Assembly (NCBI GenBank): GCA_963780825.1
Contig: CAWADL010000003.1
Coordinates: forward strand, 248,001-312,000
DNA: 64,000 nucleotides
Direction: 5' to 3'
From: Roseiarcus sp963780825
GTDB taxonomy: Bacteria; Pseudomonadota; Alphaproteobacteria; Rhizobiales; Beijerinckiaceae
Positions 1 through 8,840 of the stretch are shown one piece after another. Under the pieces are notes generated by a model that saw nothing but the letters and a program-made list of their open reading frames with translations, did no database searches and was not told the DNA's origin. A program made the translations under genes and the position numbers. Within the stretch, counting starts at the first letter, position 1, and each line of letters starts with the position of its first letter.

Positions 1-119
1 GCGCCTTCGATGCGCATGGCGGCGTGCTGACGCTGATCAACGATGCGGGTCTCAGCGTCGACAGCGTCGCCTACCAGGGAGGGGACCCCGCACAAGGGTT
101 CAGCGACAGTTTTCGGTGA
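1..119 (+). CDS. C-terminal fragment of a gene starting upstream (possible lamin-tail-like domain)
   Basis: Reading from base 3, an open frame of 38 residues runs to a TGA at 117-119. The pattern LTLINDAGLSVDSVAYQ resembles the last strands of lamin-tail (LTD) domains, where a 'valid LxDxxGxxVDxVxY' stretch is typical, but the piece is too short to be sure. Its start lies outside the window. Frame and codon use match the neighbouring genes. Confidence 0.45.
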   Translation, partial: AFDAHGGVLTLINDAGLSVDSVAYQGGDPAQGFSDSFR

Positions 120-229
120 TGCGCGGCTTGGGCTAGGATTTCCCCACAGTGTTCCTTGGACGTACGATAAGATGATGGACGAGAGCTGATGGCCGCAGAC
201 ATGAACTCTCCGTCCAGCCGGAGCGCGCC

Positions 230-754
230 GTGATCCCCATCGGCGTCGTCACCGTCTCCGACCGCGCCTCGGCTGGCGTCTATGAAGACAAAGGCGGCCC
301 CGGCATCGAGGCTGCGCTGGCGGCAATCCTCGCCACGCCCTGGCGACCGGTGCGGAGGGTGATCCCTGACGTGCGCGCCACCATCGAAGCCGCGCTGATC
401 GAACTTGCCGACGTCGAGCACTGCTCGCTGATCCTCACCACCGGCGGCACCGGCCCCGCGCCGCGCGACGTGACGCCGGAAGCGACGGAGGTGGTTTGCG
501 AGCGGATGATGCCAGGTTTTGGCGAACTGATGCGCACCAAGAGCTTGCTCGAAGTCCCGACCGCGATCCTTTCGCGGCAGACGGCGGGCTTGCGCGGCAA
601 CAGCCTGATCATCAATCTCCCGGGCAAGCCTTCGGCGATCCGCACCTGCCTCGACGCGGTCTTTCCCGCCATTCCCTATTGCCTGGATCTCATCGGAGGC
701 GATCGGCTCGATACAAATCCCGACGTCTGCAAGGCGTTTCGACCGAAGGGCTGA
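230..754 (+). CDS. mogA: Molybdopterin adenylyltransferase MogA
   Basis: This 174-residue protein of the MogA/MoaB family adenylylates molybdopterin in the cytoplasm, the step before molybdate insertion in molybdenum cofactor synthesis. The family signatures are clear: an N-terminal strand VVTVSDRAS (6-14), the nucleotide/MPT-binding loop TTGGTG (70-75) followed by RDVTPEAT, and NLPGKPSAI (129-137). The length is normal. The start is GTG at 230; ATG codons at 189 and 201 lie in another frame that stops at the GTG (GTGA overlap), so they could at most encode a 14-residue leader. The gene is followed after 61 bp by the DUF6165 gene on the same strand. Confidence 0.93.
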   Translation: MIPIGVVTVSDRASAGVYEDKGGPGIEAALAAILATPWRPVRRVIPDVRATIEAALIELADVEHCSLILTTGGTGPAPRDVTPEATEVVCERMMPGFGELMRTKSLLEVPTAILSRQTAGLRGNSLIINLPGKPSAIRTCLDAVFPAIPYCLDLIGGDRLDTNPDVCKAFRPKG

Positions 755-815
755 AAGTTAAGGCGCAAGGCTCGTTCAAGCTTGCTGACGCAGGGTTGCC
801 GCCGAGGCTCACCCT

Positions 816-1202
816 ATGAATGTCAGTGCACCTATCTCCGTCGGAGAGTTGATCGACAGGCTGACGATCCTCGAGATCAAGCTCGCCGAGATCAGCGATC
901 GTGAGAAGCTTGGCAACGTCAAGCGGGAGTACGAGACTCTGCTCGCGATCGCGCCTGACGGGCTGCTGGCGAGCGCAGAGCTTGTCACGCTGCGCGACAA
1001 ACTGAAGGCGGTCAACGCCGAGCTCTGGTTGATCGAGGACGAGATCCGACTGAAGGAGCGTGCGCGCGACTTCGGCGAGGCGTTCATCGCGCTTGCCCGC
1101 GCGGTCTACGTCACCAACGACAGGCGCGCTGCGCTGAAGCGGGAAATCAATCGCGTATCTGGCAGTGCGCTGATCGAGGAAAAGAGTTATGCCGCCTTTT
1201 GA
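816..1202 (+). CDS. DUF6165 family protein
   Basis: This small acidic protein (128 residues) opens with ISVGELIDRLTILEIKL, the hallmark of the DUF6165 family, whose function is unknown. The rest is almost entirely helical and charged, with heptad-like spacing in residues 10-60, suggesting a coiled-coil or helical hairpin. No signal peptide or membrane segment is visible. It lies 61 bp after mogA and may be cotranscribed, though nothing links the two functionally. The minus-strand pair at 1217-2616 converges on it from the other side with a 14-bp gap. Confidence 0.85.
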   Translation: MNVSAPISVGELIDRLTILEIKLAEISDREKLGNVKREYETLLAIAPDGLLASAELVTLRDKLKAVNAELWLIEDEIRLKERARDFGEAFIALARAVYVTNDRRAALKREINRVSGSALIEEKSYAAF

Positions 1203-1216
1203 AACGCGGAGTGTGC

Positions 1217-1447
1217 TCAATGCGCGCCACGCGCGATCAACCATAGGCCCGCGATCCCCAGGGCGATGCTGCAAACCCATATGAGAAGCCCCGAGAGGAT
1301 TTCCGGATCGAGCGGCCGCGCTCCAAGCGAGTCATATTCGGCGGAGAATCCAAACAGCGCCACCGGCGAATAGGCGACCGCACAGCCGCCAGGCAGGAGA
1401 AGCGCTAAACCGGCAAGCAGCTGCAGATGCCGCCGGCCGATCCTCAC
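1217..1447 (-). CDS. Small two-helix membrane protein, unknown function
   Basis: A 76-residue protein with two predicted membrane segments: LQLLAGLALLLPGGCAVAY (about 8-27) and LLIWVCSIALGIAGLWLIA (about 54-72). A cysteine at about 21 follows a hydrophobic run, but the context LPGGC is a poor lipobox. The start ATG overlaps the TGA of the upstream oxidoreductase by four bases (ATGA), so translation is probably coupled. No family recognised. Confidence 0.6.
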   Translation of the reverse strand: MRIGRRHLQLLAGLALLLPGGCAVAYSPVALFGFSAEYDSLGARPLDPEILSGLLIWVCSIALGIAGLWLIARGAH

Positions 1448-2616
1448 AGCTTAGTCCACGCTCCGTTCGCCTTCGAGGACTTCACCGCCGCCTCGATGAA
1501 CGCCATCCCCTTCAGCCCGTCGTCGATGGTTGGAAACACGGCGCCCTCCGGCGGCGTCGCCCCGCTCCGCGCAGCTTTGATCGCCAGAGCCACATCAGAG
1601 TAGATGTTGGCGAAACCTTCCAGATAACCCTCGGGGTGTCCCGCCGGCACGCGGGTGACGCGAGCATCCGCCGGCCCCGAGCCTGGTCCGCCGCGGGTCA
1701 AAATGCGGATCGGCTCGCCGAGCGGGCCGAAAAACATTTCGTTGGGGTTTGCCTGCACCCAAGTGAGGCTCGCTTTGGTTCCGTAGACGCGGATACGCAG
1801 TCCGTTCTCATGGCCGGGCGCGACCTGGCTCGCCCACAGCGAACCGCGCGCGCCATTGGCGTAGCGCAGCATCATCTGCACATTATCGTCGAGCTGCCGT
1901 CCCGCCCCGAACGAGGAAAGATCCGCGGCGAGTTCGGAGACGTCGATCCCGACGATGAAATCAGCGAGATTGTACGCATGCGTGCCGATGTCGCCGAGCG
2001 CGCCGCCAGCGCCTGAGCGGGCCGGGTCGACGCGCCATTCCGCTTGTTTGTTTCCCGTCGCCTCGGTCGGCGCCGTCAACCAATCCTGGGGATATTCGAC
2101 CTGCACGAGCCGGATCTCGCCAAGCTCACCAGCCTTGACCATTTCGCGGGCGCGGCGCACCAGCGGATAGCCGGTATAATTGTGGGTCAGCGCAAATATG
2201 CGGCCGGATTTCTCAATCGCCGCCTTCATCGTCTTGCCCTCTTCGAGCGAGAGCGCGAGTGGCTTGTCGCAGATCACATGGATGCCGGCGTTGAGAAAGG
2301 CGATGGTCGGGCCGGCGTGGACATGATTGGGCGTGACGATCGCCACCGCCTCGACCCCGTCGGGACGCGCGGCCTCGGCCTTCGCCATACTCTCGTAGTC
2401 GCCGTACACACGGTCGGGCGCCAAACCCAGCGCCTCGCCGGAACGACGCGCCCGCTCCGGCGTCGAAGACAGCGCGCCCGCGACCAGCTGATAGTGATCG
2501 TCCATGCGCGCGGCCAAGCGATGCACGGCGCCGATGAAGGCGCCTTCGCCGCCGCCAATCATGCCGAGCCGGATGCGGCCGCCTGACACTGAATCCCCGC
2601 GTCCCTCGATCGCCAT
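1444..2616 (-). CDS. Gfo/Idh/MocA family oxidoreductase
   Basis: An NAD(P)-dependent dehydrogenase of the Gfo/Idh/MocA family (390 residues), which usually acts on sugars, inositols or amino sugars in the cytoplasm. The N-terminal Rossmann fold carries the glycine-rich loop GGGEGA (21-26), and CDKP (116-119) is the variant of the EKP motif whose lysine takes part in catalysis. The C-terminal part has the usual alpha/beta domain. The ATG at 2616 was chosen over an open extension to 2676 because AGGGAGGA lies seven bases before it. Its stop overlaps the next small gene. It lies downstream of the HIU hydrolase pair on the same strand, separated by about 105 bp; the substrate cannot be inferred. 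Confidence 0.88.
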   Translation of the reverse strand: MAIEGRGDSVSGGRIRLGMIGGGEGAFIGAVHRLAARMDDHYQLVAGALSSTPERARRSGEALGLAPDRVYGDYESMAKAEAARPDGVEAVAIVTPNHVHAGPTIAFLNAGIHVICDKPLALSLEEGKTMKAAIEKSGRIFALTHNYTGYPLVRRAREMVKAGELGEIRLVQVEYPQDWLTAPTEATGNKQAEWRVDPARSGAGGALGDIGTHAYNLADFIVGIDVSELAADLSSFGAGRQLDDNVQMMLRYANGARGSLWASQVAPGHENGLRIRVYGTKASLTWVQANPNEMFFGPLGEPIRILTRGGPGSGPADARVTRVPAGHPEGYLEGFANIYSDVALAIKAARSGATPPEGAVFPTIDDGLKGMAFIEAAVKSSKANGAWTKL

Positions 2617-2721
2617 GGCGTCCTCCCTGTGTGCTCCGCGACGCGCCTTTTGTCCGCCGACACGCAACGGCGTCAAGTGCGGCGGGCGCTCAGGGTTCTC
2701 TGGACGGGCGACGGCGCGGCG

Positions 2722-3177
2722 TCAACTGCCGCGATAGGTCGTGTAGCTCCATGGCGAACAGAGCAGCGGCACATGGTAGTGCTCTTTCTCCTCGAAGATC
2801 GCGAAATCCAACGAGACCTTGTCAAGGAACGGCGGATCCGGAAGCTGCGCGCCGAGCTTGCGAAAATAATCGGCGACATGAAACACCAGACGGTACTTAC
2901 CCAATGACGCCGCGCCTTCTACAGGCAGCAGCGGTTCGCCCGCGCGACCGTCGTGATTGGTCGTCACGGTTTTCTTCAGGGCGTATTGGTCGCCCTCCCA
3001 TTTATAGAACTCGATCGTCACGCCCTCGCCGGGGATGCCGCTGTAGGTGTCGAGCACGTGAGTGGTGAGCCGGCTGGACGGTTTGGTCTGCGCCTGAGCC
3101 TCTGCGCCAATCGCCGCGACTACCGCCAGTGCGGCGCCTGTCCCCAGCGCCTCTCTGCGATCCAAAACGCTCGTCAT
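2722..3177 (-). CDS. Exported 5-hydroxyisourate hydrolase (transthyretin-like), copy 1
   Basis: HIU hydrolase converts 5-hydroxyisourate, the product of urate oxidation, to OHCU in purine degradation. The mature part shows the family markers: THVLD with the active-site histidine (His40 here), GRAGEPLL, the HVPLL segment and the C-terminal tetrapeptide YRGS. Residues 1-30 form a cleavable leader ending AEAQAQ; DRREAL before the hydrophobic run is a weak twin-arginine motif, so export by Tat is possible. The ATG at 3177 is preceded by GGAG seven bases upstream, favouring it over an open extension to 3237. A paralogue lies 29 bp upstream on the same strand. Cytoplasmic HIU hydrolases are about 115 residues, so the leader accounts for the extra length. 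Confidence 0.9.
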   Translation of the reverse strand: MTSVLDRREALGTGAALAVVAAIGAEAQAQTKPSSRLTTHVLDTYSGIPGEGVTIEFYKWEGDQYALKKTVTTNHDGRAGEPLLPVEGAASLGKYRLVFHVADYFRKLGAQLPDPPFLDKVSLDFAIFEEKEHYHVPLLCSPWSYTTYRGS

Positions 3178-3206
3178 GATCGTCTCCTGATTTCGAGTTC
3201 GCTGGT

Positions 3207-3656
3207 TCAGCTGCCGCGATAGGTCGAGTAACTCCACGGCGTGAGCAACAAGGGGATGTGGAAGGCGGCGGGTTCAAACACGGCGAAATGAACCGGAACC
3301 TTGTTGAGGAATGGCAGGCTGGGCAGCTTCACGCCAAGGCCCGAGTAATAGTCGGCGACATGAAACAACAATTCGTACTCGCCGACCTTGCATTCCTCGC
3401 CGCTGAGAACCGGCGCTTCGGGTCGACCGTTGACTGTTGTGTGCACGGTCTTGATGAGACGGTAGCTCTGCCCGTCCAGGATCGAAAGGTCGACTTGCAC
3501 GTCCTTCGCCGGCTTGCCGCTGTAAACATCCAGCACATGAAGCGTCAGGCGCGGTCCCGGCGCCGGCTGCGCGGTCACGACTTTCGTGGTCGCGGCGAGC
3601 GCGCCGGCGGCGAGGCCAGCCGTCAAAAAGTCCCGCCGTTCGATCGCGTCCTTCAT
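3207..3656 (-). CDS. Exported 5-hydroxyisourate hydrolase (transthyretin-like), copy 2
   Basis: A second HIU hydrolase of 149 residues, with LHVLD (His40), the HIPLLLTPW segment and terminal YRGS. The leader has a good twin-arginine motif, ERRDFL (6-11), a hydrophobic stretch and a likely cleavage site near VTAQ (30), so the protein probably folds in the cytoplasm and is exported by Tat. AAGGAG lies seven bases before the ATG. Copies 1 and 2 differ at many positions, so the duplication is old. The MFS gene lies 91 bp upstream, and all three are probably cotranscribed. Confidence 0.9.
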   Translation of the reverse strand: MKDAIERRDFLTAGLAAGALAATTKVVTAQPAPGPRLTLHVLDVYSGKPAKDVQVDLSILDGQSYRLIKTVHTTVNGRPEAPVLSGEECKVGEYELLFHVADYYSGLGVKLPSLPFLNKVPVHFAVFEPAAFHIPLLLTPWSYSTYRGS

Positions 3657-3747
3657 GCCGTCGCTCCTTCGCGCAACTTTGTAAATACCAACGGTAACAG
3701 CATCGGGTAGACGATCAAGCGCGTTTTCGCGCCAGGCGCCGCCGGCC

Positions 3748-5064
3748 TCATGTCGCCCGCCTCCCCTTCGATTGAGCAAGCAGAACAAAGCCGAAGGCTT
3801 CAACGGCGGCAATTATCAGGAAGCCATAAGACAAGGCGCCGGTTCCGGCTTTGATTTCGCCGATCAGCCAAGGCGAGACGAAGCCCGCGAGGTTGGCGAT
3901 CGAGTTGATCAGCGCAACGCCGGCCGCGGCGGCCGACCCCTTGAGGATTTGGTTGGGCATCTGCCAGAACACGGGTATCGCGCTCATCGTACCGATGATG
4001 GCGACCGCCAACGCGGCGAGCGAGAAGGCAACGCCGATAGAGCTGGCAAAGCTCAAAACCGCCAGGCCCGCCGAGCCGGCGAGCGCCGCCAACCCGCAAT
4101 GAAAACGCGCCTCCCCGGCCCGATCGGAAAGCACGCCATTGACGATCATACCCGCGCCGCCGAGCAGATAGATCGCCGCCATGATCCAGCCGACGGAGAC
4201 GGAATCCTGGAAGCCCATGTCTTTGACCGCAGTCGGCCCCCAGAAGGTTAAGGTAGAGTTTGCTGCAACGATGCAAAAGAAGATCAGGATCAGCAGCCAC
4301 AATTTGGGGTCTGTCAGCGCGGCGCGTATTCTATGCTCACGTTCGCCGATCGAGCTTCGGTCCAGCTCCAGATCGTCCCCCACCAACCGGCGTTGCTCTG
4401 CGCTCAGCCAATTCGCGTCCTCCGGCCGTTCCGTAAGGTAGAACAAGGTCACGATGCCGGCGACCACCGACGGCGCGCCTTCGATCACAAACAACCATTG
4501 CCAACCCGACCAACCCATCGCGCCATTGAGGCCTGTGAGAATTCCTCCCGCCAGCGGACCTCCAATCACGCCCGCAAACGCCGAGGCCGACATGAATAGC
4601 CCGAACGCTCTCGCCCGGCGCGCCGTCGGATACCAATAGGTTAGATACAGAATGATGCCGGGATAGAAGCCGGCCTCAAACACGCCGAGCAGAAAACGAA
4701 GCGCGTAGAAAGTGGTCGTCGTCTTCACGAAGACCATGAGAATGCTGGTGATGCCCCAGCCGATGGTGATCCGCGCGATGGTTTTGCGCGCGCCTATGCG
4801 GGTGAGCAGCAGATTGCTGGGGACCTCGAAAAGGAAATAGCCGAGGAAAAAGATGCCCGCGCCAAATCCGTAGGCCGCTTCGCTGAATTTGAGATCGTCA
4901 AGCATTTGCAGCTTGGCGAAGCCGATGTTGACCCGGTCAATCCAGGCGATGATCCAAAGGATCGTCAGGAACGGGATCAGGCGCAGGGTTATCTTGGCGT
5001 AGGCGCCATCGAGAGCCGAAGCCTGAGCCTCTGGTGCGGCAATCACTCCACTGTCAGCCGCCAT
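3748..5064 (-). CDS. MFS transporter, anion:cation symporter (ACS) type
   Basis: A 438-residue inner-membrane carrier with about 12 membrane segments. The stretch IAWIDRVNIGFAKLQM after the first helix is the typical signature of the ACS family, whose members move organic anions such as phthalate, tartrate, glucarate or allantoate. The ATG at 5064 follows AGGGAAAACGC. It is the first gene of a minus-strand group ending in two HIU hydrolases, so a ureide, urate or related carboxylate is a reasonable guess for its substrate. That guess rests on gene order alone. Confidence 0.85.
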   Translation of the reverse strand: MAADSGVIAAPEAQASALDGAYAKITLRLIPFLTILWIIAWIDRVNIGFAKLQMLDDLKFSEAAYGFGAGIFFLGYFLFEVPSNLLLTRIGARKTIARITIGWGITSILMVFVKTTTTFYALRFLLGVFEAGFYPGIILYLTYWYPTARRARAFGLFMSASAFAGVIGGPLAGGILTGLNGAMGWSGWQWLFVIEGAPSVVAGIVTLFYLTERPEDANWLSAEQRRLVGDDLELDRSSIGEREHRIRAALTDPKLWLLILIFFCIVAANSTLTFWGPTAVKDMGFQDSVSVGWIMAAIYLLGGAGMIVNGVLSDRAGEARFHCGLAALAGSAGLAVLSFASSIGVAFSLAALAVAIIGTMSAIPVFWQMPNQILKGSAAAAGVALINSIANLAGFVSPWLIGEIKAGTGALSYGFLIIAAVEAFGFVLLAQSKGRRAT

Positions 5065-5086
5065 GCGTTTTCCCTGTCGGGCGCCT

Positions 5087-5180
5087 TGTAGCCGCGGTCG
5101 CTGACCGCGGCGGCGCCGTGATCGAACCTTGCCGGATAGCGACGCTCACACGTCGACCGCGGTCAACGACCGCGGCTACA
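5087..5180. repeat. Dispersed palindrome family A, copy 1
   Basis: The ends TGTAGCCGCGG and CCGCGGCTACA are inverted repeats, and each arm is itself a palindrome (CCGCGGTCGCTGACCGCGG on the left), so the element can form a cruciform-like double hairpin. The same ends occur at about 27573, 31850, 34898, 41292, 53570, 55906 and 58241. It lies between the MFS gene and the FUSC gene, in a divergent promoter region. Confidence 0.9.
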
Positions 5181-5334
5181 TCTGGCGCGTCGTCCTGCCT
5201 AGATCACCTTACGCGATTTGCTGACTAACAGGCGCCCGAAGCTTTCGCACGGAAGCGCAATTTTTGAGCCTCCCGTCGCCGCCCAGCGCCGCCGCCATTT
5301 GCCTCCCCCGCTCGACCGCACATAAAACACCATC

Positions 5335-7384
5335 ATGCCCGCCTGGACCCGCTCTCCGACGCTCCTAAAACTGTTTGTCGGCCAGCACATCGCCAACGGC
5401 CTCGGCGTCGCCGTGGGCGTGATGACTGTGGCGGTGATCGCAACCGTCACGCTCGGCTTTGGCGCCGGGTTTGCGGTAACGCTCGGCGCCATCGCGGCCA
5501 GTATCGGCGACTTTCCCGCGGCGCTCAGGGACAAATTCAAGAGCATGAGCGTCGGCTTTGTGCTCGCGATCTCTTTGACCGGGCTCGCGCTTTGCGCTCA
5601 GCACTGGCTACCGCTGCAGATCGCCGCGATCGGCTTCATTTCGTTCGCGGCCGGCCTCGTCACCGGCTTCGGTCGCTGGGCGATGACGACTAGCATGCAG
5701 ATGCTGATCACGATGGTGCTCGCGCTCGGCCTGCCGCCGACGGACTTGCATGGCGTGCTCGTCATCGAGGCGCGGATGCTCGCGGGCGGCGTCGGCTATA
5801 TCGCGATTTCGATCCTGGTTTCGCGCCTGCTCGCCGCCAGCGATCGGCGCATGATGGCGAGCGAGGCGCTGCGCGAACTCTCCGCCTACCTGTTCGCCTA
5901 CGCGCGTCTCGCCGATCCGCAATCCGATCTCGCCGCCGTCTATGGCCGCGTCATCCGCCAACAGGCGGCGCTATCGGAGCAGTTGCAATCCGCCCGCGCG
6001 CTGCTGCTTGAAAATCCGCGCGCGACCCCGGAGCGCGTGCGGCTCGCCGCGTCGATCGGCCTGTTGCTCGACACGCTCGACGCGCTGATCGCCGCGCAAT
6101 GCGACCTGCCGGCCCTGCGTGGGCTGCCGGCGGCGGCGGAATATATGCGCCGCGTCGGCGTGCTGGTTCGCACCACCGCGCTCGATATTCAGCACCTCAG
6201 CCTGGACATGCTCGGCAGCCAGGCGCCGGCGCTGCCGAAGGATCATCAGCTCGCGCGCGACGCCATGCGCCGCGAGGGTTTCAGGCTCGTCGCCGATGAC
6301 GATACGCCGGCGGACGTCCGCGCCGCGGTGCTGCGCACGCTGACGCGGTTCGACGCGTCGCGGGCCGCAATCAGCCGGCTCGAACACGCGCTCGGCGACG
6401 CCGAGGCCGCTGAGGCGGCGATCGGCCACGTAACACTCTCGGCGTTCCGTCCGATGCGCTCATTCAACCTGAGGCTGCTGCGGCCGCACCTGACGCCCGC
6501 ATCGCCGGTCTTCCGCTACGCCGCGCGGCTCAGTCTGGCGATGATTGCCGGCGGACTTGCAGCCATTGAGCTTGGCGGCGAGCGGCACGGCAACTGGGTG
6601 CTGCTGACCATCGCCGTCATTCTGCGCGCGGGCTACGGCCTCACCCGGCAACGACGCGACGATCGGGTTATCGGCACGCTGATCGGTTGTGTCATCGCCT
6701 CAGCCGCCGTGGCTTATTTCCCGGCTTGGGCGCTGCTGTTCGTGCAGGCCAGCGCGCTGGCCATGGCGCATGGGTTTGCGCGGTTGAACTATCGCGTCGC
6801 CTCGGTCGGCGCCTCGATGGCGGCGCTGGTTTCGCTGCATCTGGCCGAGCCCAACTTTCCCTCGCCGATGCTGGCGCGCCTCGTCGATACGCTGATCGGC
6901 GCGGCGATTGCGCATCTCTTCAGCTACGTGCTGCCGAATTGGGAGGTCAGCGAGGCGCCCGAAGACCGCGCAACGCCTGAAGGACCGCGCCGCCGCCTTC
7001 GCGGAGATCACGTTGCAAGCCGATGCGCCCGAACAGGATTATCGGCTGGCGCGGAAAGATTTCATGGAGGCGCTGGCGGCGCTGTCAGACTCGGCCGCGC
7101 GGATGGGCGGCGACCCCCGCGCGACGCGGCGCGCGTTGGATGAAATGAGCGCGATGGTGACGGCGGCCGGCGTCGCCGCCGCACATATCTCGGCTGCGAG
7201 GCTGGATGCGATGGAATCGGAGGATGCGCGGGCGCAGCTCGAGACGGAGAGAGAGGCGGCTCGGGCGGCGCTGAAGGGACAAGCCGAGCCATCCACGACG
7301 CGGCTCGGGCTCAGGCTCACCGAGTTCGTCGCGTGCGCGAATGCCTATGAGAACGCCGCACTGATCGAGCAGGATTTGCACTGA
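5335..7384 (+). CDS. FUSC-family (fusaric acid resistance-like) inner-membrane protein, frameshifted
   Basis: The reading frame starts at ATG 5335 and stays open to about 6960; the rest of the protein continues in the next frame to a TGA at 7382-7384. Removing one base near 6965 gives a 682-residue protein, the usual FUSC length. The order is FUSC-like: an N-terminal membrane block (about 15-160), a soluble helical middle (about 170-375), a second membrane block (about 395-530) and a charged helical tail. Family members are thought to export aromatic acids or other toxic compounds, often with a membrane-fusion partner, but none is visible here. The tail keeps coding quality after the break, so a sequence error or a very recent mutation is likely. 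Confidence 0.75.
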
Positions 7385-7425
7385 GCGTTCGAGCGGCGCA
7401 AAATGCTGAGCGAGCGTTCTAAACC

Positions 7426-7535
7426 CGTCATTGCGAGCGAAGCGAAGCAATCCATCGTCGTGAGATCGTCGGTCAACTGGAAAGGGCGCCTGCGGCCGCA
7501 TGGATGGCTTCGTCGCTTCGCTCCTCGCAATGACG
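7426..7535. repeat. Dispersed palindrome family B, copy 1
   Basis: The ends CGTCATTGCGAGCGAAGCG and CGCTTCGCTCCTCGCAATGACG are inverted repeats around a variable centre of about 60 bp. Other copies are at 50647-50796 (complete), 39936-39972 (half) and 20939-20996 (degenerate). It fills the gap between the FUSC and acyl-CoA dehydrogenase genes. Confidence 0.9.
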
Positions 7536-7578
7536 ATGGCTCGGGAACTATAGATCGCCTTAAAGAGGGGAAGCGCCC

Positions 7579-8742
7579 ATGCCCGTGATGGCTTTCGATC
7601 GGCCCGATTATTTGCGCGAGGAGGAGATCGTCCTCTTCGAGGATTCGGTTGGAAAGTTCTTCGACCAGCACGCTCCCGAGGCGCGCGTGGCGAAATGGCG
7701 GAGCGACAAGATCGTCGAGCGCGAGATGTGGCTAGAGGCAGGGACCGCGGGCCTGCTCTGTCTCTCGACGCCCGAGACCTATGGCGGGGCGGGCGGCGAC
7801 TATCGCCACGAAGTCGTGTTCATGGAGCAGTTGGCGAAGAAGGGCGTCGACGGGTTTGGCGCTTCGCTGCACAACGCGATCGTCGCGCCCTACATCCTGC
7901 ACTACGGCTCTGAGGAGCAGAAGAAACGCTGGCTGCCGCGCATGGCGACCGGCGAATTGGTTGGAGCGATCGCGATGAGCGAGCCTGGCGCCGGCTCGGA
8001 TTTGCAGGGCGTGCGGACGAGCGCCAAGAAGTCCGGCAACCAATATGTAGTCTCTGGGCAGAAAACTTTCATCACCAATGGGCAGACAGCGAACCTCGTG
8101 ATCGTCGTCGCCAAGACGGATCCGGCGGCCGGCGCGAAGGGAACATCGCTGATCGTGGTCGAGACTGAGGAGACAGAGGGGTTCGCACGCGGGCGAAAAC
8201 TCGACAAGGTCGGGCTCGACGCACAGGATACGTCGGAGCTGTTCTTTAACGAAGCGCGCGTGCCGACGTCCAATTTGATTGGACATGAAGAGGGGCAAGG
8301 GTTCGTTCAGCTCATGCAGCAATTGCCGCAGGAGCGGCTCAACATCGCCGTCGGCGGCATGGCGGTGATCGAGCGGGCGATCGGGCTGACGATCGACTAT
8401 GTCAAGGAGCGGCAGGCGTTCGGCAAGCGCATCCTCGATTTCCAGAACACTCAGTTCACGCTCGCCGAGTGCAAGACCGAGGCGAATGTCGGGCGCGCGT
8501 TCGTCGACAGGTTGATTGGGCTGCACCTGGAAGGCAAGCTCGACGCGGCGACGGCGTCGATGGCCAAATACTGGATCAGCGACCTGGAGTGCAAGATCGT
8601 CGACCGCTGCCTGCAGCTGTTTGGCGGCTACGGGTTTATGAATGAGTACCCGATCGGGCGGATGTTCCGAGATACGCGCGTGCAGCGCATTTACGGCGGG
8701 ACGAACGAGATCATGAAGTTGCTGATCGCGCGGACGTTGTAA
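7579..8742 (+). CDS. Acyl-CoA dehydrogenase (long-chain/isovaleryl-like active site)
   Basis: A 387-residue FAD enzyme that introduces the alpha-beta double bond into acyl-CoA and passes electrons to ETF. MSEPGAGSD (133-141) and the C-terminal YGGTNEIMK are ACAD signatures. The usual YEGT catalytic glutamate is replaced by YGGT; instead LPQERL offers Glu252, the position used by long-chain and isovaleryl-CoA dehydrogenases. GAGGGGAAG lies a few bases before the ATG. The gene stands alone between repeats, so the chain-length specificity is not given by context. Confidence 0.92.
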   Translation: MPVMAFDRPDYLREEEIVLFEDSVGKFFDQHAPEARVAKWRSDKIVEREMWLEAGTAGLLCLSTPETYGGAGGDYRHEVVFMEQLAKKGVDGFGASLHNAIVAPYILHYGSEEQKKRWLPRMATGELVGAIAMSEPGAGSDLQGVRTSAKKSGNQYVVSGQKTFITNGQTANLVIVVAKTDPAAGAKGTSLIVVETEETEGFARGRKLDKVGLDAQDTSELFFNEARVPTSNLIGHEEGQGFVQLMQQLPQERLNIAVGGMAVIERAIGLTIDYVKERQAFGKRILDFQNTQFTLAECKTEANVGRAFVDRLIGLHLEGKLDAATASMAKYWISDLECKIVDRCLQLFGGYGFMNEYPIGRMFRDTRVQRIYGGTNEIMKLLIARTL

Positions 8743-8750
8743 GACGCGCG

Positions 8751-8833
8751 CTTCGTGCCCTTTGTGCCCCCTTTGTGCCTTGGTGGTGAAAAGCTTCACC
8801 ACAAAGGCACAAAGGATTCACGAAGACACGAAG
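8751..8833. repeat. Dispersed palindrome family C, copy 1
   Basis: The element reads CTTCGTGCCCTTTGTG at one end and CACAAAGG...CACGAAG at the other, with a central TGGTGAAAAGCTTCACCA palindrome. Related copies lie at 9848-9932 and 11933-12017, all within 3.3 kb. Confidence 0.85.
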
Positions 8834-8840
8834 GGCCGTC

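Noticed and set aside
189..232. 14-codon frame ending at the mogA GTG start, as a leader peptide
   Set aside because: No ribosome binding site and no attenuator-like structure downstream; the GTGA overlap alone is not enough.
7426..7535. CRISPR-like repeat units among the intergenic palindromes
   Set aside because: Copies are scattered singly, never in regular arrays with spacers, and they are inverted not direct repeats; no cas gene is present.
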